Assembly: GCF_036226505.1 (NCBI RefSeq)
Contig: NZ_CP108484.1
Location: forward strand, 248,001-312,000
DNA from: Kitasatospora sp. NBC_01246
GTDB lineage: Bacteria; Actinomycetota; Actinomycetes; Streptomycetales; Streptomycetaceae
Reading direction: 5' to 3'
Length of the DNA: 64,000 bases
Positions 29,577 to 37,935 of the stretch are shown here, piece by piece. The translations under genes were made by a program, and so were the position numbers. A model generated the notes under the pieces. That model ran no database searches. It was given only the letters and a program-made list of their open reading frames with translations, and was not told the DNA's origin. How positions within the stretch are numbered: position 1 is the stretch's first letter; each line of letters begins with the position of its first letter.

Positions 29577-30866
29577 CTACCGGGACAGCGCCCGGTCCGA
29601 CGGGGTGCCGGTGTCCGCTCCCGGACCGGGGCGGCGCCGGACCAGCCGCAGCGCCACCGCGACGGCGCCCAGCAGGACGCAGGTGCCCAGGGCGGCGTGC
29701 AGGAGCAGCGCGTCGAGCCGGTCCGCCGCCAGGTAGGCGCCGACGGCGAGCGCCACCAGGGCGCACACCCCGCGGTCGATGATCGACTCCAGGGACAGCA
29801 GGGTCGCCCGGTAGGGGGTCGGCGGGATGGCCGCGTTGATCAGGTAGCGCTGGACCGGGTAGGCGAGGCCGGTGGCGGCGGCGAACACGCACAGCCACGC
29901 GATGGTCGCCGCCGCACCGGACAGGGCGGTGGCGGCCAGCGATCCGGCCATCACGAGGCTCAGCACGGTGACGGCCGCGGTGTCCGAGAGCCTGGCCCGG
30001 ATCCAGCCGGGCCGGGAGGAGCCCAGCGCCTCGGCCACCGTCATCGCGGAGAGCACCGCGCCGTGGTCGGCGACCGGGACGGCCCTGGCCAGCAGCAGCG
30101 GCTGGAACAGGTTGACCTGGCAGATCCGGGCCAGGGTGAAGATCGCCACGCCCTGGACCATCAGCGGTCCCAGGGCCCGGGAGGTCCGCAGCACCTTCCA
30201 CGCCTGACGCACGGAGTCCAGGAACCCGCCGCCGGGCACGGCCCCGGCCGGCGGAGGCGCCGAGGGCGGCGGGGGCAGCGCCGGCAACGCGGCGGCGCAG
30301 GCCAGGGAGCCGAGGGTGCAGGCGGCGGTCAGCAGGTAGGGCGCCTGGTGGACCGTACCCATCAGCACGCCCACCAGCGGCCAGCAGGCGATCTTCGCCC
30401 ACAGGCCGAGGGCCCGCGCGGTGCCCTCCGCCTGCACGTAGCGCTCTCCGGCGCCCTCGGCGTGCAGGTACTCGTAGAGGTAGGCGCTGGAGGCACCGGA
30501 GACCAGGGAGCGGGCGGCGGCGATCGCCAGGAAGTGCAGCAGGAAGCCGGTGGCGGAGGGCAGCGCCACCGGCACCAGGTTGGCGGCCGTCATCACCGCG
30601 GCCCCGAGCCGCAGGCAGGTCCGCTGCCCGATCCGGTCGGCGATGAAGCCGGTGGGGACCTCCAGCAGGCAGAAGGCGACGTAGTAGACGCTCTGGATGC
30701 CGAAGATCTGGCTGTCCGACAGGCCGGCCTGCCGCTGGTACTCGTAGAAGACCGGCATCCACCACAGCAGGTTGAACAGCAGTTGGAAGCCGTTGTTCAG
30801 GCGGACCACCCGGCGGACCCCGGGCGGGGCGGCGGGACCGCGCTTGGCTCGGCCGAGCAGGGACAC
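29577..30866 (-). CDS. MFS transporter, third gene of the ATP-grasp operon
   Basis: 429 residues from GTG 30866 (GGAAGG upstream). About 12 membrane helices are apparent. The first loop carries FLLEVPTGFIADRIGQRTCLRLG-like wording (EVPTGFIADRIGQR), the DRxGRR-type motif A of major facilitator drug exporters. A Pro-rich cytoplasmic loop (PALPPPPSAPPPAG) separates the halves. It starts 44 bases after the dikinase gene ends and is therefore likely to be cotranscribed. The probable role is export of the compound made by the two upstream enzymes, which would also serve as self-protection. The substrate is unknown. Confidence 0.85.
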   Translation of the reverse strand: MSLLGRAKRGPAAPPGVRRVVRLNNGFQLLFNLLWWMPVFYEYQRQAGLSDSQIFGIQSVYYVAFCLLEVPTGFIADRIGQRTCLRLGAAVMTAANLVPVALPSATGFLLHFLAIAAARSLVSGASSAYLYEYLHAEGAGERYVQAEGTARALGLWAKIACWPLVGVLMGTVHQAPYLLTAACTLGSLACAAALPALPPPPSAPPPAGAVPGGGFLDSVRQAWKVLRTSRALGPLMVQGVAIFTLARICQVNLFQPLLLARAVPVADHGAVLSAMTVAEALGSSRPGWIRARLSDTAAVTVLSLVMAGSLAATALSGAAATIAWLCVFAAATGLAYPVQRYLINAAIPPTPYRATLLSLESIIDRGVCALVALAVGAYLAADRLDALLLHAALGTCVLLGAVAVALRLVRRRPGPGADTGTPSDRALSR

Positions 30867-30910
30867 GAGCTTGCCTTCCTTCGCGTCGGGGGGGTGGTTC
30901 CGCGGGCCGC

Positions 30911-33070
30911 TCAGCCGTTGTAGGGGCGCAGTTGCAGCAGGTGGACCCGGCCGCCGGGGGCCAGCAGCCACTCCACGTCGAGGGGTGCGGCGAAGGTGTA
31001 GTCCGCGGCGAAGTGGGACTGGAGCAGGCGTCCGGCCAGGGCGAGCCGGCCGAGGTGTGCCCGGGTCTCGGCGTCGAGGTCCTCGGCGGCGGCGCCGAGC
31101 GAGAGCGTCCGGCCGCCGCCCTCCACGGTGTTGTAGAGGTACTGCAGCGGCAGCGCGGTGCCGTCGACCACCGCCGAGGTCGAGCCGGGCGCGCAGTTGA
31201 GGTAGACGTTGCGGAAGTCCGCCCGGTTGGTGGGGTTGCAGGTCACCATCACCCCACCGAGCGGGGACGGCTCGTAGCGCTGGACGATCACCCCCATGAA
31301 CGTGTCGTCCAGGGAGATGCCGGCCTCGTGGCGCAGCCGGACGCTGCGCGGCGACAGCAGCGAGGCCCACACCTGGCGGATCGCGTCGAGCAGGCCCGGC
31401 AGGTCGGTGACCTTGGTGTGCGACTCGTAGATGCCCGCGGCGGAGAAGCCCGGCAGGTCCTCGGCGTTGGAGGAGGAGCGCACCGCCAGCCGCCCGGCGC
31501 CGGCGAGGTGGCGCACCGCGTGCGCGTCCAGCGCCCGCACCAGGTCGTCGGGGACGGGGGTGGCCACGATGAGGTGCTGGAGCTGGACGCAGACCGAGTC
31601 GACCGCGTCCATCGCGCCGAGTTCGAGCGCCATCTTCAGCTTGCCGATGCTCTGCTGCACGGCCCGGGAGGAGTCCAGGAAGCGCTGCTGGACGGCGAAC
31701 GGCACCGCGATCCCCTCGGGCGCGCTGACGTGCCGGGACAGGAAGTCCGCCGCCGCCTGGACGAGGTCGGCGTCCGCGGCCACCCCCAGCCGCCCGGCCA
31801 GGTGGCCCAGCAGGTCGGGTCGCGGCGCGCGGGGCACCGAGTAGTAGCCGGTCAGCCGGGCCGATCCGTGGCGCAGCACGTGGTGGAGTTCGCCCAGGTT
31901 GGCCGCCTTGGTGCCGTAGCCGCGGCGGTCCCCGGCGCGCAGCCGGGAGAGCGGCACGATCGGCACGTCCTCCACCCGGGGGGCGTCGATCCGGATGCGC
32001 TGGGTGTGCCAGACCGGCTGGGTGAGGTCGGCCGGCTCCTCGGCCCGCTCGATGGTGACGCCGTCGGCGCCGACCTCGTAGCGGACCCAGCCGCCGTCCA
32101 GGTCGTCGGCGGCGATCCGGTCGAGGGCGCCGCGCACGATGGCGTTGGGTATCCCCCAGCCGGCGGCCAGCATGTTGGTGTGCGACAGCGGGGTGGTGGG
32201 CAGGGCGTTGACCAGGCCGGCCAGCCGGGGGATGTCGTCGGGGACGACCGGCATGGCCACGATGTCGTACCAGGTGAGGTCCGCCCGGGCGGCGCGGTAC
32301 GCGTCCGCGTCGGCGAAGGCGCGCAGCCGGCCGGTGGCCGATCCCAGGGTGAGCGGGACGAAGGGCCGCGCGGCGAGCAGCGCGTCCGAGCCGGTCCGGG
32401 GCAGGACGCTCTCGGGCACGGCCGCCAGGGCGTTCTCCTGCGCGTGGTTGGCCGGCTTCACCAGCAAGGCGAGGGACTGGTCGAGGTGCTCGCGGACGAA
32501 GCGGTGGAACTCGGTGAGCAGGTCGGCGCCCATGGTGTCGGCCTCGGTGGTCTCCAGGACCATGAACGGCTCGGTCGACCGGCTGGGCTGGTCGGCCTGG
32601 CTGGGCTGGTTCGCCTGGTCGCCGGCGTGCAGGGAGAGCACGCCGAGCAGGAAGCGCCGGTCCGGGTCCTGGTAGACGCTCCGGTTGAAGCCGTCGAGGT
32701 CGGCGTCGAGCTCCTCCAGGGTCAGGCCCTCGATCGTGGTGGCGATGTAGTCGACGTGGAACGGGTGCACGGCGCTGTCGAGGATGTGCCACAGCGCCTT
32801 GTGCCGGTCGACGACGACCTTGACGTAGGGATGGCCGCCGAGCGTGCCGCAGAGCCGTTCGAAGAGCGGCATGGTGAGACGCGCGCCGATCACCGCACCG
32901 GTCTCGGTGCCGGTGTCCGTGTCGCTCTCCGTGCCGAGCATCGCGTCGGTCTCCGTGCCGGTCGGCGCGCCGTCCGGCGCCGCGTTCGTGGCCTCGTTCG
33001 GCGCGTCGTACGTCGCCTCGTTCGTCTGCGGGCCGGCGGCGCCCGCCGACGCGCCGGGGTGGGCGGTCAC
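30911..33070 (-). CDS. PEP/pyruvate-dikinase-like protein with His segment before the ATP domain
   Basis: 719 residues. GTG 33070 overlaps the ATP-grasp stop (GTGA), which implies translational coupling. Residues 1-60 are low-complexity (TETDAMLGTESDTDTGTETG). Residues 65-240 are of unknown fold. Residues 270-310 contain VVPDDIPRLAGLVNALPT then TPLSHTNMLAAGWGIPNAIV, which looks like the swivelling phosphohistidine domain of dikinases, with H297 as the candidate. Residues about 385-719 form a PPDK_N-type ATP-grasp domain (GYGTKAANLGELH; RSSSNAEDLPGFSAAGIYES; closing VHLLQLRPYNG). This order (His segment, then ATP domain at the C-terminus) matches glucan water dikinases rather than PEP synthase. 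No PEP-binding TIM barrel is present. The probable reaction is ATP-driven phosphoryl transfer to an unknown acceptor. Confidence 0.75.
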   Translation of the reverse strand: MTAHPGASAGAAGPQTNEATYDAPNEATNAAPDGAPTGTETDAMLGTESDTDTGTETGAVIGARLTMPLFERLCGTLGGHPYVKVVVDRHKALWHILDSAVHPFHVDYIATTIEGLTLEELDADLDGFNRSVYQDPDRRFLLGVLSLHAGDQANQPSQADQPSRSTEPFMVLETTEADTMGADLLTEFHRFVREHLDQSLALLVKPANHAQENALAAVPESVLPRTGSDALLAARPFVPLTLGSATGRLRAFADADAYRAARADLTWYDIVAMPVVPDDIPRLAGLVNALPTTPLSHTNMLAAGWGIPNAIVRGALDRIAADDLDGGWVRYEVGADGVTIERAEEPADLTQPVWHTQRIRIDAPRVEDVPIVPLSRLRAGDRRGYGTKAANLGELHHVLRHGSARLTGYYSVPRAPRPDLLGHLAGRLGVAADADLVQAAADFLSRHVSAPEGIAVPFAVQQRFLDSSRAVQQSIGKLKMALELGAMDAVDSVCVQLQHLIVATPVPDDLVRALDAHAVRHLAGAGRLAVRSSSNAEDLPGFSAAGIYESHTKVTDLPGLLDAIRQVWASLLSPRSVRLRHEAGISLDDTFMGVIVQRYEPSPLGGVMVTCNPTNRADFRNVYLNCAPGSTSAVVDGTALPLQYLYNTVEGGGRTLSLGAAAEDLDAETRAHLGRLALAGRLLQSHFAADYTFAAPLDVEWLLAPGGRVHLLQLRPYNG

Positions 33071-34455
33071 CGGCTCGCTCCGGTCGTCAGGTGGGCGGTC
33101 AGTGCCTTGGGCAACGCCTCGATGATCCGGGTGCAGTCCGCCACCAGGACGTCCGCCGACCTCGCGGTCAGGAAGCACAGGGCAGCCATGGTGTTGGCGC
33201 CCTCGGCCCGCTCGTACGCGGGCATCGGGGTGCCGGCGGGGAGGCTGCGTTCCCGGACCGGTTCGATCGTGGAGCCGGGGCTGAGCAGGTCCGTCCAGTC
33301 CACGGCGTCGAAGTCCCAGCGCGGCTGCTCGCTCCAGGGCTCGCCCGCGCGGTCGGCGGCGAGGATCACCAGCGAGCCGGCGGCCCCGGCGGCCCCGCTG
33401 CCCCCGGCGCCGGTGAGCATGGCGGGCGGGTAGGCGACGGGCCGCCCGAGCAGTTCGCGCGTCAGCATGCCGATCATGTCGAGTCCGAAGACGGCCTCCA
33501 CCTGCCGGGTCGTCATCACGCCCCCGAACCGGGCGGCGGTCTCGATCAGCCACATGTCCCGTCCGCCGGGGGCGAGTTTGATCTCGGTGTGGGTGGCGCA
33601 GGTGTCCAGACCGAGCGCGTCCACGGCGGCCCGGGAGGCCGCCTCGATCCGGCGCTGGAGGGGCTCGGACAGGTCCGCCGGAGCGATGCTCGCGCGCTCG
33701 GTGAAGGGCGGGACGGTCGGCAGCCGGCCGGTGAGGCACAGCGGGTGGTAGACGCCGCCGGCGACGATGCCCTCCACGCTGACGTAGTCGCCCCAGCCCG
33801 GATCGGCGAACCAGCCCCGGATGCCGCCGGTGACGATCTCCTCCAGCAGGAAGTCGCTCACCCCCTCGTCGGCGGCGTGCAGTTCGGCGTAGCCCTCCTC
33901 GGCGGAGGAGGCCATCACGGACCGGCCGAGCCGCCAGGCGCGGCCCGCCTCCCGGGCGTCGCGCACGGTGAGGTGCGCGGTCGATCCGGCGCTCCACGCG
34001 GCCTTCAGCAGCAGCGGCGGGGTCAGCCGTCGGAACGCCTCGTCGATGTCGGCGGCGCCGTGGATCTCGGCGAAGCCCGGGACGGGTACGCCGGCATCAC
34101 GCCAGATCCGCCGCATCAGGCGCTTGTCGCGGGCCGCCGCGACGTGCTCCCCCGGGCCGGCCAGCCCGAGTCGGCGGCAGGCGAGGGCCACGGCCACCAC
34201 CGCGTACTCGGAGAACGTCAGCACGGCCTGCGCCGCGACGCGTTCGGCGTGGTCGGCGATCAGCTCGACCAGCGCCGTCCCGCCCGAGGGCGGCGCCTCG
34301 GTGACCGACGCGCAGGCCGGCCGCCAGGTGTCCGCCGTGACCTGCGGCAGTGGCGCGAGCGCCAGCAGATGGACCTCGCCGTGCGCCGCCATGCGCGGGA
34401 CCGCGTACTCCAGGGGCGGACCGCCCCTCGCATGCACGAACAGGATGCTGCTCAT
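33067..34455 (-). CDS. ATP-grasp carboxylate-amine ligase-like enzyme
   Basis: 462 residues. GAGGAG five bases before ATG 34455 fixes the start. The preATP-grasp N-terminal part begins MSSILFVHARGGPPLEYAVP. The ATP-grasp core starts at about 130 (RDKRLMRRIWRDAGVPVPGF). PPLLLKAAWSAGSTAHLTV carries the nucleotide-binding Lys. DFLLEEIVTGG is the adenine-contact strand. THTEIKLAPGG and WLIETAARFGG hold the magnesium-site acidic residues, with Ala where many ligases have Asn. This layout fits the COG0439-like ATP-grasp enzymes that join a carboxylate to an amine through an acyl phosphate, including peptide ligases in natural product pathways. It is the first gene of a three-gene operon with the dikinase and the exporter. 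The substrates are unknown. Confidence 0.8.
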   Translation of the reverse strand: MSSILFVHARGGPPLEYAVPRMAAHGEVHLLALAPLPQVTADTWRPACASVTEAPPSGGTALVELIADHAERVAAQAVLTFSEYAVVAVALACRRLGLAGPGEHVAAARDKRLMRRIWRDAGVPVPGFAEIHGAADIDEAFRRLTPPLLLKAAWSAGSTAHLTVRDAREAGRAWRLGRSVMASSAEEGYAELHAADEGVSDFLLEEIVTGGIRGWFADPGWGDYVSVEGIVAGGVYHPLCLTGRLPTVPPFTERASIAPADLSEPLQRRIEAASRAAVDALGLDTCATHTEIKLAPGGRDMWLIETAARFGGVMTTRQVEAVFGLDMIGMLTRELLGRPVAYPPAMLTGAGGSGAAGAAGSLVILAADRAGEPWSEQPRWDFDAVDWTDLLSPGSTIEPVRERSLPAGTPMPAYERAEGANTMAALCFLTARSADVLVADCTRIIEALPKALTAHLTTGASR

Positions 34456-35382
34456 CTCGCTCCTCGGGGTTGGGCGGACAGGGACGTTGCCTGTCGTGTC
34501 GGGTGCCCGGTGGCCGGCCCGTCCTCGGGCGCCCGGACCACGGCGGGGGCGCGGCACCCCGGTGCGGCGTGCACCGCACCGGAGGACGGATGCCCGGTTG
34601 TACCGTTGCCAACAGCAGCAGCTGACCGGCCGTCACGTGCTTTCGGCCTGACGTCGGCAGCGCATCTCCGCCTCGGGCCGGGCCTGCCTCTATCCTCAGC
34701 AGCCATGCTTGTCATGCACCAATCGGACTGGACCCCGACCGAGACTTTCCGCCACCCGGCACAGGCCACCGGCACCGGGCCCGGTCGGCAGCCCGACCCG
34801 CCCGGACACGCCCGCACGATCGGGGCCGCGCCCGCACCCGCCGGGCGCCGCACTCCGCTCCCCCGCGCCGAGCACGACCGGCGAAGTCGCGAGCGGGCGG
34901 CACCGGAGAAGCGCCGGTACGCGGCGGCGGCGCCCGTGAAAGCCTCGGACCGCTGGGCCCGCCACCTGGCTCCGCCGTGGCCGCGGCGGAGCCAGGTGGC
35001 GGGCCGGTTCGACGCCCGGCGCGGGATCCTCCACCGGCATCGTGCGGGGCCGTCGGACGTCGGCCCCCACCAGCCCGTGCCGCCCGCCTCGCCGCAGCCG
35101 ACGATGGCCGGAATCGTCTCCCGCCCGTGGTGGGTCGGGCACCGCTCGGCCCGGCGGCTGCCGGCCCGCCGTCCCGGGAAGGGCGTGGCGCTCCTCTCGG
35201 CGAGCGGCTCGACCTCCGCGCCACCCTCAGCAGGGCCGCCGGGACGCGCGCCCCGCCGACCGCGCTGCTACTCGGCCCGCCAGTGCACGAAGCGGGGCGG
35301 GACCGCGCCGCAGGTGACGACGGCACCGATGGGACTCCTCTACGGGGAGGCCTCCGGGGCGATCACCCCGTCGCCGAGACCG
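34456..35382. other. Gap upstream of the ATP-grasp operon
   Basis: About 930 bases without a confident gene. It holds the operon promoter (toward 34456). An ATG at 34705 is preceded by TATCCT nine bases upstream and opens a frame of about 80 codons (MLVMHQSDWTPTETFRHPA) up to a strong hairpin. A second ambiguous plus-strand frame (34977 onward) also has coding-like bias. Either could be a decayed gene. Nothing was recognised. Confidence 0.4.
34956..35005. terminator. Strong hairpin, 21-base stem
   Basis: A perfect inverted repeat, 34956-34976 with 34985-35005 (GGCCCGCCACCTGGCTCCGCC arm), surrounds an eight-base loop. It would terminate transcription in either direction and suggests that a transcript, perhaps from the doubtful frame at 34705, ends here. 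Confidence 0.65.
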
Positions 35383-35985
35383 TCAGTCGTCCAAGGGACG
35401 CTCGTGCATCCAGTCCAGGCAGCCCGGCATCAGGAAGCACGCGTAGAGGACCTGGAGGACCACCAGCAGCACGGCCGGCCAGGACCCGAACATGAGCCCG
35501 ACCAGCAGCGGGAGGGCACTGGGCACCAGGGCGACGACGGCTCCCACCCCACCACCCCGACCCGCTCTCGGCGCCACCGCCAGAAGGAGCACGAGGGTGG
35601 GGAACGTCACCAGGCAGGCCACGATGGACAGCGGCCACACGTACGTCGCGAAGTCCGCCCGCGCGAACCCGTCCCGGCCCCGCCCTCCCGGCAACGACAG
35701 CCCCAGTACGACGAACACCAGAGCCGGTGGAACGAAACAGCAGGCGAGGTAACGCACCATCGCCTTTCCCACCCAGTGAAGCTCACACCTCCACTGCTCC
35801 GCCGACCGGCCGGTCGCCAGCCGGGCCACGAGGATCAGGACGGCCACCCCCACGACCGCCTCCAGGAAGACGATGCTCCCGTGCTCGGCGGGCAACCACA
35901 CGACCACCCCGACCGGCAACGCACCGAGCAGTACCACCGCAACGGCCACGAACACCGTCCGGAGGGAAGCACTCCGCTGGCCCAA
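35383..35985 (-). CDS. Integral membrane protein, function unknown
   Basis: 200 residues from TTG 35985 with GGTGGAG close upstream. About six hydrophobic helices are visible: VFVAVAVVLLGALPVGVVVWL, FLEAVVGVAVLILVARLA, YLACCFVPPALVFVVLGLSL, LSIVACLVTFPTLVLLLAVA, VALVPSALPLLVGLMFGSW, and LLVVLQVLYACFLMPG. The loops are short with no catalytic motif. It ends CLDWMHERPLDD. No family is recognised. It is divergent from the COG2345 regulator (173 bases apart). Confidence 0.7.
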   Translation of the reverse strand: MGQRSASLRTVFVAVAVVLLGALPVGVVVWLPAEHGSIVFLEAVVGVAVLILVARLATGRSAEQWRCELHWVGKAMVRYLACCFVPPALVFVVLGLSLPGGRGRDGFARADFATYVWPLSIVACLVTFPTLVLLLAVAPRAGRGGGVGAVVALVPSALPLLVGLMFGSWPAVLLVVLQVLYACFLMPGCLDWMHERPLDD

Positions 35986-36146
35986 TCACTCCACCCCAGG
36001 ATTGAACGCGTTCAAATCATCAGGGCGCCACTCTCCCATACCCGCCCGACAACGACCCGAGCGTGGGTCGAGCTGCCCGGCCACCAAGGGGCCAGCGGGC
36101 GGTCGGTGGCGGAGACGACCCTTCTATCTCCGATCCACGTTGTTCC

Positions 36147-36152
36147 TAGAAT
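36147..36152 (+). promoter_or_regulatory. -10 element for a leaderless regulator transcript
   Basis: TAGAAT lies six bases before the GTG start at 36159. No Shine-Dalgarno sequence is present, which fits a leaderless mRNA. Confidence 0.5.
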
Positions 36153-36158
36153 GGCGGG

Positions 36159-36890
36159 GTGAACGACATCGATGCGATCGCACTGTTGCAGGATCCGGTG
36201 CGGCGACGCCTGTACGAGTACGTGGTGGCGCAGGGCCGCGAGGTCGGCCGCAACGAGGCCGCCGAGGCGGCCGGGGTGGCGCGCACTCTCGCCGCGCACC
36301 ATCTGGACCGGCTGACCGAGGCCGGGCTGCTGGAGAGCGGCAGCCGTCGGCTGTCGGGCCGCTCGGGGCCGGGCGCGGGCCGTCCGGCCAAGGTGTACAC
36401 GCGGGCGCCGGGCGAACGCTCGGTGTCCCTGCCCGCCCGTGACTACCGGACCGTCGCCGAGCTGCTCGCGGAGGCCGCCGAGCAGGCCGGGCTGGATTCC
36501 GGGCTGTACGCGGCCGCGCGCCGCCGGGGGGAGGCGCTGCGCGGCTCGGCGGAACCCTGCGGCGGTCTCGCGGAGGCCATGGAGTTGCTGGCCGCGCGCG
36601 GGTACGAGCCGCGTCTGGACACCCTCGGGGAGGACCGGGGTGTCGAGGGCGACGACGCCGCCGACGGCGTCGAGGAGGCGACCGGGGCGGTGGCCGAAGC
36701 GGGGGTGGTCCGCATGCGCAACTGTCCCTTCCACGCGGTCTCCGAGCGCTTTCCGCCCCTCGTCTGCGGCATGAACCTGGCCCTCCTGGAAGGGCTGCTC
36801 GGAGTGGACGGCCCCGTCCGCGCCCGGATGGACGCCCGGCCCGGGGACTGCTGCGTGATCGTCGAGCCCTCTAAAACCAATACTGATTGA
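36159..36890 (+). CDS. COG2345-type (SufR-like) winged-helix regulator with Cys cluster
   Basis: 243 residues. The N-terminal winged helix spans about 1-85 (LLQDPVRRRLYEYVVAQ; RNEAAEAAGVARTLAAHHLDRLTEAGLL; a wing SGPGAGRPAKVYTRAPG), typical of the ArsR/COG2345 group. The C-terminal domain contains NCPFHAVSERFPPLVCGMN and GDCCVIVEPS. Four cysteines in this spacing match the ligand pattern of SufR-like iron-sulfur or redox sensors. It is probably a repressor that responds to redox or metal state. The DUF3291 gene starts 32 bases later and is the likely first target, with a TTGACA promoter and dyad between them. Confidence 0.82.
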   Translation: MNDIDAIALLQDPVRRRLYEYVVAQGREVGRNEAAEAAGVARTLAAHHLDRLTEAGLLESGSRRLSGRSGPGAGRPAKVYTRAPGERSVSLPARDYRTVAELLAEAAEQAGLDSGLYAAARRRGEALRGSAEPCGGLAEAMELLAARGYEPRLDTLGEDRGVEGDDAADGVEEATGAVAEAGVVRMRNCPFHAVSERFPPLVCGMNLALLEGLLGVDGPVRARMDARPGDCCVIVEPSKTNTD

Positions 36891-36892
36891 CA
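36878..36892 (+). promoter_or_regulatory. Dyad and TTGACA element before the DUF3291 gene
   Basis: CAAT-ACTG-ATTG (36878-36889) is an inverted repeat that overlaps a perfect TTGACA (36887-36892) in an unusually AT-rich stretch. It overlaps the end of the regulator gene. It could be the regulator's operator and a separate promoter; the -10 region (GGGATG) is weak. Confidence 0.4.
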
Positions 36893-36922
36893 TAGAAAAG
36901 CGAGCCGTGCTGGGATGAGGCC

Positions 36923-37405
36923 ATGACCTCCTCCACGCATGCCCTCCACCTGGCCCAGCTCAATGTCGCCACCCTCCGGCACCCCCTCGACGACCCCCGC
37001 ACCGCACCGTTCGTCGAGTTGCTCGAACCGATCAACACCGCCGCCGACGGTGCGCCCGGCTTCGTGTGGCGGCTCACCGAGGACGGCGAGGCCGACGCGA
37101 CCGGACTGCGCCCGGCGGGCGAGAACGTCATCGTCAACCTGTCGGTGTGGGAGAGCCAGGAAGCCCTCTGGGACTTCACCTACCGCAGTGGCCACCTGGA
37201 CGCGACACGACGGCGGCGCGAATGGTTCCACCGGCACGCCGAGGCACACCTGGTGCTCTGGTGGATCCCCGCCGGTCACCTCCCCACCGTCGGCGAGGCC
37301 TTGGCACGACTGGCCGACCTGCGGGAGCACGGTCCGTCTCCCCGCGCCTTCACCTTCGCGTCCTCGTTCACGCCCGCCGAGGCCGCCCCGCAGCCCGCGC
37401 CGTGA
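36923..37405 (+). CDS. DUF3291 domain protein
   Basis: 160 residues. The wording HALHLAQLNVATLRHPLDDPRTAPFVELLEPINTAADGAPGF (split at start) and NLSVWESQEALWDFTYRSGH fits DUF3291, a dimeric alpha/beta-barrel family related to ABM/EthD-type proteins. Typical sequence continues with EWFHRHAEAHLVLWWIPAGHLPTVGEALARL. No cofactor motif is present. Its biochemical role is not established. It follows the COG2345 regulator directly and has GAGG four bases before the ATG. The last codons and stop lie in the first copy of a 26-base tandem duplication. Confidence 0.8.
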   Translation: MTSSTHALHLAQLNVATLRHPLDDPRTAPFVELLEPINTAADGAPGFVWRLTEDGEADATGLRPAGENVIVNLSVWESQEALWDFTYRSGHLDATRRRREWFHRHAEAHLVLWWIPAGHLPTVGEALARLADLREHGPSPRAFTFASSFTPAEAAPQPAP

Positions 37406-37439
37406 CACAGGCTCCGCAGCCCGCGCCGTGACACCGGCT
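37388..37439. repeat. 26-base tandem duplication spanning a stop codon
   Basis: Two adjacent 26-base units (37388-37413 and 37414-37439) begin CCGCAGCCCGCGCCGTGACA and differ at one base. The TGA of the DUF3291 gene lies in the first unit and is copied in the second, which looks like a recent slippage event. Confidence 0.85.
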
Positions 37440-37496
37440 CCGCCCTCGACGGCTGTCTGAGGCCGGGCCACCCGGTCCGGGGCGCCGCCTGCCGGG

Positions 37497-37910
37497 TCAG
37501 TCAACGGCGGAGACGGTACCCGGCCCTGCGGGCCGTCGTGCGTCGACCTCGATCTCGATCTTCATCCGGGGGTCGGAGAGGCCGCATTCGAGCATCGTCG
37601 CGGCCGGTCGCACCGCCCCGAAGGTGCGGCGCAGGGCGGGCCAGCACGGCGGGAAGTCCTCGCGATCGGGCAGGAGGTACCTGACCCGAACGACGTCCGC
37701 GAAGGTGCAACCCGCCTGTGCCAGTGCCTCCGCGATGTTGCGCAGGCACTGCTCCGCCTGCTCCACCACGTCGTCGGAGATGGTCATGGTCGGGTAGTCG
37801 AACCCGGTCGTCCCCGACACGTGCACCCGGTCGCCGTCCACCACCGCCCGGGCGTAGCCGATCTCCTCCTCGAAGGTGGAACCGCTCAGGATCGCGCGTC
37901 GCTCTGTCAT
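37497..37910 (-). CDS. RidA-superfamily protein (Rid4-7-like)
   Basis: 137 residues. The family pattern is visible: ILSGSTFEEEIGYARAV, RVHVSGTTGFD, QAEQCLRNIAEALAQAGCTFADVVRVRYLL, RPAATMLECGLSDPRMKIEIEVDA. RidA enzymes hydrolyse reactive enamines/imines. The catalytic arginine normally read in RPART-like wording appears here as Ala (RPAAT), so classical imine deaminase activity is doubtful, as in Rid4-7 subgroups. It is divergent from the LysR gene by 73 bases and probably controlled by it. There is no clear ribosome site before the ATG. Confidence 0.82.
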   Translation of the reverse strand: MTERRAILSGSTFEEEIGYARAVVDGDRVHVSGTTGFDYPTMTISDDVVEQAEQCLRNIAEALAQAGCTFADVVRVRYLLPDREDFPPCWPALRRTFGAVRPAATMLECGLSDPRMKIEIEVDARRPAGPGTVSAVD

Positions 37911-37935
37911 GCAGCGAAAGCTAGGGAACCAGCGG

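Noticed and set aside
34456..34700. Riboswitch upstream of the ATP-grasp operon
   Set aside because: No recognisable conserved riboswitch core could be read in the leader.
33091..36162. A 1023-codon plus-strand frame crossing several genes
   Set aside because: It runs antisense to the ATP-grasp and membrane protein genes and changes character along its length; only its middle, at 34705, was kept as a doubtful item.
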